DNA of 64,000 bases from Gammaproteobacteria bacterium (GTDB taxonomy: Bacteria; Pseudomonadota; Gammaproteobacteria; Ga0077536). Position 1 is the first letter of the stretch. Each line of letters opens with the position of its first letter. The translations under genes and the position numbers were made by a program. Of the stretch, positions 55,805 to 64,000 are shown piece after piece. The DNA lies in NCBI GenBank assembly GCA_016209015.1, contig JACQWY010000032.1, positions 1 to 64,000 on the forward strand. Reading direction: 5' to 3'. The notes below the pieces were generated by a model that saw nothing but the letters and a program-made list of their open reading frames with translations, was not told the origin of the DNA and did no database searches.

Positions 55805-56407
55805 TCAGGTGCGGACCGGCTCCCGCCACATCGTGGCGGCCACCACGAACACCCACAACGACAAGATCCCCGTGGAGAGGCGCTGGAACAGACCCTGGTG
55901 CGGCGGATCGATACCGATCAGCACCAGGCACGCGAAGCTCGCGAGCCCCGAGGCGCTGGAGTACGCCGCCAACGAGCGATACGCGGGCTCGCGTCGGAAC
56001 AGGCGCGCACCGAGCAGGGTCGCTGCGATGAGCGCGAGAAATCCCGCGCGGGCCGCGAGATTGTGGATGATCTGATCCGGGCTCGGCAGCGGCGCGCCGC
56101 AATGCAGATCGCAGGGGTAGACCCCCGCGACGACGCGCAGCATCCCGCCCAGCGCGACGAGAGCCGCCGCCGCGACGGCGCCGAAACGGCGGTACATCAC
56201 GAGTGCGAACGGCACGTACAGCGCGCCGGTGAATACGAAGCCGCCGTAACGCATGGGGAATTCCGTCGGACCGCCCCGTTCGCCGAGCTCGCTGATGAAC
56301 TGGGTGATAGGGCTGTAGTCGGGCCGCAGCGCGCCGAATCCCGCGATACAGGCCGCCCACAGCAGCGGGGCCGCGAGCCCGCAGGCAATCCCGGCGCGAG
56401 GATTCAC
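55805..56407 (-). CDS. DUF998-like membrane protein
   Basis: GTG start; DYSPITQFISELGERGGPTEFPMRYGGFVFTGALYV; multiple TMs. Confidence 0.75.
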   Translation of the reverse strand: MNPRAGIACGLAAPLLWAACIAGFGALRPDYSPITQFISELGERGGPTEFPMRYGGFVFTGALYVPFALVMYRRFGAVAAAALVALGGMLRVVAGVYPCDLHCGAPLPSPDQIIHNLAARAGFLALIAATLLGARLFRREPAYRSLAAYSSASGLASFACLVLIGIDPPHQGLFQRLSTGILSLWVFVVAATMWREPVRT

Positions 56408-57030
56408 CGTGCCGCCCCGCCGCGCCGGAGCGCGTCGATCTGCCGGTCCTGCACGCGGACGAGTGTCAGCATCGCGGCGATCGCGCCCAGGAGCGCCGCG
56501 AACATGTCCGACTGCGTGTCCCAGGGATCGCCCTGCGTGCCGAGGAACTCGTCCGCACCCTGGCCCATCGCGAGCGCAGCGCCCCATTCCACGAGCTCAT
56601 AGGTCGCGCTGATCGCGAGCGCGACGCACACCGCGAGGAACGCCGCCATCCGGCGCCCCGCGACGTACTCCTGGCGGAGCAGGATTTCGCGGGCGACGAG
56701 CGCCGGCACGAAGCCCTGCGCGACGTGCCCGAGCTTGTCGTAGGGATTACGCGCGAGATGGAACGCCGCCTCGACCCAGGCACCGAGCGGCACGCGCGCG
56801 TAGGTATACGCCCCGCCCGCCATCAGGATCAGCGCGTGGCAGAAGATCAATCCGTAGAGCAGCGGCGTCAGCGGGAAGCGCCGATAGGTCGCCGCCATCA
56901 CCGCGATCCCGATCGGAATCGGCAGCGTCTCCATCCACCAGGTCGCGCGGTCGTGGGGCGCGAGCCCCGAGACGCCCAGCAGCGCGAGCGTGAGCGCGGC
57001 GAGGAGCAGCAGTCGGGTTGCGCGGGCCAT
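56404..57030 (-). CDS. DUF2238 (YjdF-like) membrane protein
   Basis: YDKLGHVAQGFVPALVAREILLR; SATYELVEWGAAL...GTQGDPWDTQSDMFAALLGA. Confidence 0.85.
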   Translation of the reverse strand: MARATRLLLLAALTLALLGVSGLAPHDRATWWMETLPIPIGIAVMAATYRRFPLTPLLYGLIFCHALILMAGGAYTYARVPLGAWVEAAFHLARNPYDKLGHVAQGFVPALVAREILLRQEYVAGRRMAAFLAVCVALAISATYELVEWGAALAMGQGADEFLGTQGDPWDTQSDMFAALLGAIAAMLTLVRVQDRQIDALRRGGAAR

Positions 57031-57115
57031 GCGCGCAGTCTAGCAGGGTGCTCGGCAGGGCCCGCCGATTGCGCTACGCTCGGCCTGCCGACGTCCGGCG
57101 CGAGGAGGTCCCGTC

Positions 57116-58903
57116 ATGGCCGCAAGCCCACTCCAGCGCGAGCTCGACCCCATTCTGATGGCGGTGCTCGCGAACCGTCTCGACGCGATCGTGCGCGAGA
57201 TGACGAATACGCTGCTGAAGACCGCGCGCTCGGCGGTGCTCGCGGTGGTGCGGGATTTCTCCTGCTCGATCGTCACCGGCGACAACCGGCTGCTGTGCGC
57301 GGCCGAGGGCGCGCCCGTCCACATCTTCGGCTCGAGCCTCCAGACGCAGGCCATGTGCGAGCTGCACCCGGACCTCGCGCCGGGGGATGCCTTCCTGCAC
57401 AACGATCCGTATCTCGGCAACACCCATCCGGCCGATCACATGTACATGGCGCCGGTGATCGTCGACGGCGTGCATCTGTTCACGGCGTGCGCGAAAGCGC
57501 ACCAGGCGGATTGCGGGAACTCGATCCCCTCTACTTACCATGCCTATGCGAAAGACATCTACGAGGAAGGCGCGCTCATCTTCCCCTGCGTGCGCGTGCA
57601 GCGCGACTACCAGGACATCGGCGACGTCATCCGCATGTGCCGGCGGCGCATCCGCGTGCCCGACCAGTGGTACGGCGACTACCTCGCCTCGATCGGCTCC
57701 GCGCGCATCGGCGAACGACGGCTCGTCGAGCTCGTCCGCCGCTACGGCATCGAGACGATCAGGAAGTTCATCGAGGAATGGTTCGCCTACTCCGAGCGCC
57801 GCGCAGTGGAGGCGATCCGCAAGCTGCCTGGCGGGCGCTACACGAGCGTGAGCCGCTACGATCCCCAGCCGCCGACGCTGCCCGACGGACTCCCGATCAC
57901 GGTGCATGTCGCGATCGACGCCGCGGCCGGCCGCATCGAAGTCGATCTCACCGACAACGCGGACAACATCGCCTGCGGCCTGAACGAATCCGTCGCCTGC
58001 GCGACCTCGAACGCGATGTGCGGGGTGTTCAACTGCATCGATCCGGAAGTGCCGCACAACGCGGGCAGCTTCACGCGCATCGCGGTGAAGCTCCGCGACG
58101 GCTGCGTGACCGGCATTCCGAAGTTCCCGCACAGTTGTTCGATGGCGACGACGAACATCGGCGATCGCATCGTGAACGCCGTGCAGCTCGCGTTCGCGGG
58201 CATCGGCGAAGGCTACGGCAACGCCGAGGGCGCGATGGGCATGGGTGCCGGTGCGGCCGTGATCTCGGGCCACGACTGGCGGCGCGACGGCCCCTACATC
58301 AACCAGGAATGGATGATCGCGAACGGCGGCCCGGGCACGCCCGCGACGGACGGCTGGCTGAACTTCGGCCTGCCGGTCGCCTGCGGCGTCATCTACCGCG
58401 GCTCGGTCGAAGTCGACGAATCGAAGTTCCCGATGCTCTACCGCCGCCTCGCCGTCATCCCGGGCGGCGGCGGCGCGGGCCGCTTCCGCGGCGCGCCGGG
58501 CGTCGAAGTCGTCTACGGACCGCGCCGCGATCCGATGACGGTCGTCGTGTCCTGCGACGGCCAGGTCAACGCCCCGCAGGGGGCGCGCGGCGGCGCGCCT
58601 GGACCTGCCGCGGCGACTTACAAGCTGAAACCCGATGGCAGCGCCGAGAAGCTGCCCGGGGCCGTGGTCTGCACGCTCGAAGCGGGTGAATGCATCCGCG
58701 GTCTCGACGCCGGGGGCGGCGGCTACGGTCCGCCCGTCGAGCGCGATCCGGCGCGCGTGCTCCGCGACGTGCTGGAACGCTGGGAGACACCGGCGCGGGC
58801 GCAGGACGTCTACGGGGTCGTGCTCACGGGGCGGATGGAGGATGAAACGCTCGCCGTCGATGCCGCGGCGACGGCTGCGGCGCGGGCTGCGATGCGAAGC
58901 TGA
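57116..58903 (+). CDS. Hydantoinase B/oxoprolinase-family protein
   Basis: LDAIVREMTNTLLKTARSAVLAVVRDFSCSIV; DAFLHNDPYLGNTHPADHMYMAPV. Confidence 0.92.
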   Translation: MAASPLQRELDPILMAVLANRLDAIVREMTNTLLKTARSAVLAVVRDFSCSIVTGDNRLLCAAEGAPVHIFGSSLQTQAMCELHPDLAPGDAFLHNDPYLGNTHPADHMYMAPVIVDGVHLFTACAKAHQADCGNSIPSTYHAYAKDIYEEGALIFPCVRVQRDYQDIGDVIRMCRRRIRVPDQWYGDYLASIGSARIGERRLVELVRRYGIETIRKFIEEWFAYSERRAVEAIRKLPGGRYTSVSRYDPQPPTLPDGLPITVHVAIDAAAGRIEVDLTDNADNIACGLNESVACATSNAMCGVFNCIDPEVPHNAGSFTRIAVKLRDGCVTGIPKFPHSCSMATTNIGDRIVNAVQLAFAGIGEGYGNAEGAMGMGAGAAVISGHDWRRDGPYINQEWMIANGGPGTPATDGWLNFGLPVACGVIYRGSVEVDESKFPMLYRRLAVIPGGGGAGRFRGAPGVEVVYGPRRDPMTVVVSCDGQVNAPQGARGGAPGPAAATYKLKPDGSAEKLPGAVVCTLEAGECIRGLDAGGGGYGPPVERDPARVLRDVLERWETPARAQDVYGVVLTGRMEDETLAVDAAATAAARAAMRS

Positions 58904-58907
58904 GACC

Positions 58908-58929
58908 TCCGGCGGCGGGCGCCGCCGGA
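58908..58929. terminator. Hairpin between convergent genes
   Basis: TCCGGCGGC-GGGC-GCCGCCGGA 9-bp stem; no clear T tract. Confidence 0.4.
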
Positions 58930-58942
58930 AGGCCGGGACGGA

Positions 58943-59659
58943 TCAGACGCGGCGACGGGCCCGGAGCAGGCCGAGCGCGGCGGCGAAGCCCAGAATCGCG
59001 GGCGGCAGCGGCACGGCCGCCCCGGTCTGGAAGCGCACGTTGTCGAGCGCGGTGACCTCGGCAATCTGGTTCGCGAACTCGGCGTTGATGAGCAGCGCCT
59101 GCAGCCCCCCGAGCACCGAGGACAACTGCTGTCCGGTCGCCGCCGGTCCGAACACGGAGCCGACGAACCAGCCGGCCGCGTCGGTCGCGAACGGGACGTC
59201 GTAATGCTGCCACGCGGGCGCCTCGGGCGGCGGATTGTTCGAGCCGTACACGAGCACCGTGCCGTTCGTGCCGACGAGCGCGACGTTCGGGCCGTTGATG
59301 AACAGACCGCCGTTCGCCTGCTGCTGCATGTCGTAGGACAGCGAACCGCCGAACAGCGCGGCCTGGTTGCCGAGAAACGTCGCGGGCGCGACGAAATGGG
59401 TCCAGTCCGCGTTCGGATCGGTGACCGTGATGCGCCCGCCGGGATTGCCCCCCGTCGCAACGTAGACGACCGGCGGATCCGCGGTCGTCGGCAGGTCGTA
59501 GATCGGCGTGACGAGCGTCAGATCGTTCGCGACGGCGACGGCGGTCCAGCCTTCCGCGCCGAGCGTGAAATCGCTACCGGAAGTCGCGGCGGCAGCCGGG
59601 CCGGCGACGGCGCCCCCGGCGAGCGCGATGAGCGCGAGCGCCCTGGTGAAAGCGGACAT
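58943..59659 (-). CDS. Secreted protein with VPLPA/PEP-CTERM-like sorting signal
   Basis: N-terminal signal peptide; C-terminal AAVPLPPAILGFAAALGLLRARRRV. Confidence 0.8.
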   Translation of the reverse strand: MSAFTRALALIALAGGAVAGPAAAATSGSDFTLGAEGWTAVAVANDLTLVTPIYDLPTTADPPVVYVATGGNPGGRITVTDPNADWTHFVAPATFLGNQAALFGGSLSYDMQQQANGGLFINGPNVALVGTNGTVLVYGSNNPPPEAPAWQHYDVPFATDAAGWFVGSVFGPAATGQQLSSVLGGLQALLINAEFANQIAEVTALDNVRFQTGAAVPLPPAILGFAAALGLLRARRRV

Positions 59660-59742
59660 CGAAATCTCCCTTGCGATCGAGTTCCCTGGACTCCGGATAG
59701 TCCCGGCGCATCGCAAGAGGGTCAAATGTGAAGAAACGTAAA

Positions 59743-59778
59743 CGCGGCCGGGTTCACATTCCCGTGTCCCCGGCCGCG
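59743..59778 (-). terminator. Rho-independent terminator downstream of the minus-strand SDR
   Basis: CGCGGCCGGG ... CCCGGCCGCG 10-bp stem; minus-strand 3' flank TTTACGTTTCTTC. Confidence 0.6.
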
Positions 59779-59790
59779 CGCGGGAGGCTC

Positions 59791-60552
59791 TTAGAGATTG
59801 CCCTTGTGCTGAACCCCGTCGACGGGAAGCATCGCGCCCGAGATCCAGCTCGCCTTCCCGGAGGCGAGGAAGACGACGGCGTTCGCGATCTCCTCGGGCC
59901 GGCCCATGCGGCCGCTCGGGATCGTGCCGACGATCATGTCGTAGAACGGCTTGTTGGTCTTGTTGATCTGATCCCAGAAGCCGTCCGGGAAATCGATCGA
60001 GCCCGGCGCGACGCAATTGACGCGGATGCCTTTCGGCGCGAGCTCGACGGCCATGCTCTTGGAGTGGCTGATGAGTGCTGCTTTCACCGCGGCATAGGCC
60101 GCGACGCCGGGCAGGCTCGCTTCGAGGCCGGAGATCGAGGTGATGTGGATGATCGCGCCGCCGCCCGCGGCTTCGAGCCAGGGCACGACCTGCCAGGTCG
60201 CGCGCACCGCGGCCATCATGTCGACGTTGACGCTCGCGAGCCAGCCCGCCTCGTCGTCGGTCACGCCGAAGCCGGAGGGGTTGTTGACGAGCACGCCGAT
60301 ACCGCCGAGCTCCTGGTGTGCCATGTCGAGGAACTTCTTCAACGACGCGGCGTCGCCGACGTCGCAGGCCGCGGCATAGCAGTCGACGCCGAGCTTCACG
60401 ATCTCGGCCTTCGTCGCCTCGAGTGCCTCCGCGCCCCGCGCGCAGATCGCGACGTTCGCGCCTTCGCGTGCGAAGCCGAGCGCGATCGCCCGCCCGATGC
60501 CGCGGCTCGCGCCGGTGACGATGACGCCCTTGCCCTTGAGACCCAGTTCCAT
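59791..60552 (-). CDS. SDR-family oxidoreductase
   Basis: VIVTGASRGIGRAIALGFAREGANVAICAR; NNPSGFG. Confidence 0.92.
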   Translation of the reverse strand: MELGLKGKGVIVTGASRGIGRAIALGFAREGANVAICARGAEALEATKAEIVKLGVDCYAAACDVGDAASLKKFLDMAHQELGGIGVLVNNPSGFGVTDDEAGWLASVNVDMMAAVRATWQVVPWLEAAGGGAIIHITSISGLEASLPGVAAYAAVKAALISHSKSMAVELAPKGIRVNCVAPGSIDFPDGFWDQINKTNKPFYDMIVGTIPSGRMGRPEEIANAVVFLASGKASWISGAMLPVDGVQHKGNL

Positions 60553-60593
60553 GCCGACCTCCTCTCGTTATCGTGTGCCGGATGCGGGCGCGC

Positions 60594-61040
60594 TCACAGC
60601 GCCCGCACGACTTTCAGTATCGTGCCCTCGACGCCGACGACCTCGACACGCGTGCCGGCGGCGAGATCCTCGCCCGCCACGCGCCACACGCCGTCGTCGA
60701 CCTTGAGCTTGCCGTAGCCGTCGACGATCGCTTCGTCGAGCGTGAAATGCCGGCCGAGATACGAGCGGCCGCGCTGATTGAGATCGGGATGACTCTCCGT
60801 CTCCGGATGCGCGGCCCGGTAGCGCCGCCAGGCGAAGATGCTTGCGACCGACGTCGCGGCGAACAGCAGGAGCTGGGTCTGCCAGGCGAGCACGGGCACG
60901 ATGAAGAGCGCGAGCCCGGTGAGCGCCGCGCCGATGCCGAACCACAGCATGAACGCACCCGGAAACGCCGCTTCCGCGATCATGAGCGCGACGCCGGCGA
61001 GGAACCAGTGCCAGTACTGCACGGATCCCAGCAGCGTCAT
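60594..61040 (-). CDS. NfeD-family membrane protein
   Basis: WHWFLAGVALMIAEAAFPGAFMLWFGIGAALTGLALF; C-terminal OB-fold. Confidence 0.88.
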   Translation of the reverse strand: MTLLGSVQYWHWFLAGVALMIAEAAFPGAFMLWFGIGAALTGLALFIVPVLAWQTQLLLFAATSVASIFAWRRYRAAHPETESHPDLNQRGRSYLGRHFTLDEAIVDGYGKLKVDDGVWRVAGEDLAAGTRVEVVGVEGTILKVVRAL

Positions 61041-61969
61041 CACGGCTTCTTCGGCTCGGGAGCGAGCGCCGCCTTCGCGAGCTCGGCGATGCCGCCGAGC
61101 GAGCCGAGCACGCCCGAGACCTCCATCGGCATGAAGATGATCTTCTGGTTCGGCGCTATGCCGATGCTGCGCAGGGCATCGACGTATTTCTGCGCGACGA
61201 AGTAGTTCACGGCCTGCACACCGCCCGCTTCGATCGCCCGCGAGACCATATGCGTCGCCTTGGCCTCGGCCTCGGCGAGACGCTCGCGCGCCTCGGCATC
61301 CTTGAACGCGGATTCGCGCCGGCCTTCGGCCTCGAGCACCGCGGCCTGCTTCTCGCCTTCCGCTTTCAGGATCGCGGCCTGGCGCAGACCTTCGGCTTCG
61401 AGAATCGCGGCGCGCTTGTCGCGCTCCGCCTTCATCTGGCGCGCCATCGCCTCGACGAGATCCATGGGCGGCGTGATGTCCTTGATTTCGATGCGCGTGA
61501 CCTTCACGCCCCAGGGATGTGTCGCTTCGTCGACGACCCCGAGCAGCTTGGAATTGATCACGTCGCGCTTGGAGAGTGATTCGTCGAGGTCCATCGAGCC
61601 GAGCACGGTGCGGATGTTCGTGGTGGTGAGATTCAGGATCGCGTATTCGAGGTTGTTCACCTCGTAGGCGGCACGCACGGCGTCGAGCACCTGGAAGAAG
61701 ACGATGCCATCGACGCGGATGACGGCGTTGTCGCGCGTGATGACCTCCTGCGAGGGCACCTCGAGCACCTGTTCCATCATGTTGATCTTGCGCCCGACGG
61801 AATCGACGTAGGGCACGATGATGCCGAGGCCGGGCTTGAGCGTCGTGCGATAGCGCCCGAAGCGCTGCACCGTCCATTCGAAGCCCTGCGGCACTATCTT
61901 CGCGCCCATGAAGAGCGTGACGGCGGCGAGGATGACGATGCCCAGAACGAAATAACCGCTGACGTCCAT
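61040..61969 (-). CDS. SPFH/stomatin-family protein (QmcA-like)
   Basis: [57 protein letters not shown]. Confidence 0.93.
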   Translation of the reverse strand: MDVSGYFVLGIVILAAVTLFMGAKIVPQGFEWTVQRFGRYRTTLKPGLGIIVPYVDSVGRKINMMEQVLEVPSQEVITRDNAVIRVDGIVFFQVLDAVRAAYEVNNLEYAILNLTTTNIRTVLGSMDLDESLSKRDVINSKLLGVVDEATHPWGVKVTRIEIKDITPPMDLVEAMARQMKAERDKRAAILEAEGLRQAAILKAEGEKQAAVLEAEGRRESAFKDAEARERLAEAEAKATHMVSRAIEAGGVQAVNYFVAQKYVDALRSIGIAPNQKIIFMPMEVSGVLGSLGGIAELAKAALAPEPKKP

Positions 61970-62038
61970 TCCACTCCCTCCCCGGCTCGCGCGGGTTGCG
62001 CGCGGCCTATTCTACAGACGCGCGGCGGACCAGCCAGC

Positions 62039-63091
62039 TCACGCCGCGAACGTGCGCGCCACGGCGGCATCGGCCTCGCAAGCCTGCGCGCCGAGCGCGG
62101 CCGCGGTGCCGAGCTGGTTGCGGGCGCGCACGAGGTTGTGCTCGCCCCGGCTCGCGTAGCGCCCCGCATCCCAGCCGAAGTAGCGTTCGTGGAGCGCGTC
62201 CGCGCAGAAGCGCGCGGCGAGCTCGAGCTGGATCGTGAGCGTCGCGGGCACGATGGCGGCGATCTCGGCGGCCGTCAGGAAGTCGCGGGCGGCGGCGCCA
62301 TAGCCCTCGAGCGCCGCGACGAACAGCGGCAGCGCAAAGCGGCCCTCGGCCGCGTCCTCGCCCGCCGGATTGCACCACGAGCGGAACGCGTCGCCCAGGT
62401 CGAAGACGAGGGGACCGCGGCCGACGGTGTCGAGATCGACGAGTGCGCGGCAGGTACCGTCCTCGCCGAAGATGAAATTCGAGATCTTCGGATCGCCGTG
62501 CACGACGCGCCCCGGTTCACGAGGCAATTGCGGCAGATCGGCGCAGCGCGCGCGGATCTCCGCCGCGAGCTGCGCAGCGGCGCCGTGGAGCCGATGCGAC
62601 CCACATTCGGCGATCGCGCCCTCGAGCGTCGCGAGATGGCGCGTCAGATCATGGACCGGCGGGCGGAGCTGCGGGAACACGTAGTCGAGATCGGCGAGCG
62701 CCGCGTGGAAGCGTGCGAGGCCCCGCCCTGCGGCGTGCGCGTAATGCACGTCCGGCATCGCGGTGAACGTCGTGCCCGCGACGTGCGTCAGCAGGCGCCA
62801 CACGCGCGTCTCGCGCTCGATCCACGAGGCGCCGTTGCGCGCCGGCACGAGGCGTGGCGTCACCTGGCCGCGCGCGGCGAGATGGCGCGTGACCGCTTCG
62901 ATGTTCGCGTTCACCGCGCCCGGGAAGATCGGATGCAGGCACTGCAGGACGTAGCGGCTGCCGTCCGCCGCGGTGACGAGGAAGGTCTGGTTGATGAGGC
63001 CGACGGTGATGGGCGCAATCGCCGCGACGGCGAGCGGCCAGTCCGCGAGGACCGCGCCGGCCGCAGCGCGGAAGTCGATCCCGTCCGTCAT
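62039..63091 (-). CDS. Aminoglycoside phosphotransferase-family kinase
   Basis: VVHGDPKISNFIFGEDGTCRALVDLDTVGRGPLVFDLGDAFRSW. Confidence 0.88.
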   Translation of the reverse strand: MTDGIDFRAAAGAVLADWPLAVAAIAPITVGLINQTFLVTAADGSRYVLQCLHPIFPGAVNANIEAVTRHLAARGQVTPRLVPARNGASWIERETRVWRLLTHVAGTTFTAMPDVHYAHAAGRGLARFHAALADLDYVFPQLRPPVHDLTRHLATLEGAIAECGSHRLHGAAAQLAAEIRARCADLPQLPREPGRVVHGDPKISNFIFGEDGTCRALVDLDTVGRGPLVFDLGDAFRSWCNPAGEDAAEGRFALPLFVAALEGYGAAARDFLTAAEIAAIVPATLTIQLELAARFCADALHERYFGWDAGRYASRGEHNLVRARNQLGTAAALGAQACEADAAVARTFAA

Positions 63092-63098
63092 GCGCGGC

Positions 63099-63560
63099 TC
63101 AGTCGCCGGGCTGACGATAGCCGATGCCGTTGAGCTCTGCTTCGAGGCCCGCGACTTCCTTCTTGAGCTTCTCGATCTGTGCGCGCGCCTCGTCGCGTTC
63201 GCGCCCGACGCGCGCGGTCTCGGCGAGGGCCTCGAATGCGGAGTGCTCGGCGCGCTCGGCGCGGTCGAGCGCGGCACTGCGCTGCGAGCTCAGCTCCGCT
63301 TCGAGCCGCGAGGGGCCGGACAGGCGGCGCCAGACCTGACGCATGTTGACCAGCCAGCCCTCGTGCTCGAGCGGCCGCGCCGTCGCGCGGAGATCCGCGA
63401 ACTCCGGGCGGTCCATGTGGGCGAGCGCGGTGTCGATCAGGAAGTCGATGAATTCGAGATCGGCCGTGCTGCGGGCCTCCGTCGTCGCGCGCCGCGTGAT
63501 GGCATACAACGCGCGGGCTTCCCAGAAGCCGGATTCGCCTTCATCGAACTCGATGCGCAT
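63099..63560 (-). CDS. Hypothetical protein with C-terminal coiled coil
   Basis: 153 aa; ALAETARVGRERDEARAQIEKLKKEVAGLEAELNG. Confidence 0.7.
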   Translation of the reverse strand: MRIEFDEGESGFWEARALYAITRRATTEARSTADLEFIDFLIDTALAHMDRPEFADLRATARPLEHEGWLVNMRQVWRRLSGPSRLEAELSSQRSAALDRAERAEHSAFEALAETARVGRERDEARAQIEKLKKEVAGLEAELNGIGYRQPGD

Positions 63561-63612
63561 GTGACTCTCCCGTTCCCGATGTGTCGCTGCGCGGTCTCCC
63601 GACCGCGCGGGC

Positions 63613-64000
63613 TCAGAGCGTGTGGGTCGCGAAACCCATCGCTTCGATCGTAGCGCGTTGCGCGTGCCCGGTGATGACCGCGTTCACGCCCCGTGCCGGA
63701 ACGAGGTAGCGGCCGGCGACGGCCACGAGTTCGTCGAGGCCCGCATTCAGCACGCGATCGCGGTACGCGGTGCGGAAGGCGTGCGTGCGGCCCTGACGCT
63801 CGGAATAGAACGCGTGGACGGCCGCACCGGCCGGCGAGCGCGGTTTGTCGAGCGCACGGATGACGCCGAGAATCGATTCCTCGAGCCGCGCCTGCTCGGC
63901 GTGCTCGGGGATCCAGGCCGGCGCGCGATCGAAATCGAGGAAGGTCTCGACGAGGCGCGGATCGCGATACGAGTAGAGCGAGAACACGCCGCTGTCGGCA
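63613..64000 (-). CDS. C-terminal part of an M16-family metallopeptidase (truncated by window end)
   Basis: Frame continues to the window end (ADSGVFSLYSYRDPRLVETFLDFDRAPAWI...); insulinase/PreP C-terminal style. Confidence 0.7.
   Translation of the reverse strand, partial: ADSGVFSLYSYRDPRLVETFLDFDRAPAWIPEHAEQARLEESILGVIRALDKPRSPAGAAVHAFYSERQGRTHAFRTAYRDRVLNAGLDELVAVAGRYLVPARGVNAVITGHAQRATIEAMGFATHTL

Overview
High-GC proteobacterial chromosomal window (inferred from composition and gene content), densely coding. No tRNA, rRNA, CRISPR array or intact transposase was recognised. Main blocks: (i) MMPL/RND permease; (ii) a complete-looking NAD-reducing group 3d-type [NiFe]-hydrogenase locus (hoxF-U-Y-H-W-hypA-hypB on -, divergent hypF-C-D-E on +); (iii) a cyanophycin locus: CphA, a divergent CphA-like paralogue, and a divergent ABC transporter with a zinc ribbon followed by a DUF1854 protein; (iv) a sulfide-response module (BigR/SqrR-like ArsR regulator, SQR-like flavoprotein, AhpD-like protein, Cys/Gly-rich secreted protein); (v) SGNH/MBOAT acyltransferase pair; (vi) acyl-CoA/steroid-type catabolic genes (acyl-CoA dehydrogenase, SDR, LLM flavin oxidoreductase, ADC-like, MaoC, DUF35, thiolase); (vii) NYN-LOTUS and GGDEF/EAL proteins; (viii) polysaccharide/glycosyltransferase genes and a large DUF6701 secreted protein; (ix) housekeeping genes (DEAD helicase, SrkA-like kinase, SPFH/NfeD, HyuB, SDR, M16 peptidase fragment). 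The intergenic regions hold at least five distinct dispersed palindromic repeat families with several copies matching each other. In two places these repeats supply the stop codon of the adjacent gene. The best candidates for undescribed biology are the cyanophycin-linked ABC/DUF1854 pair together with an apparently catalytically dead CphA paralogue, and the multi-family repeat system.
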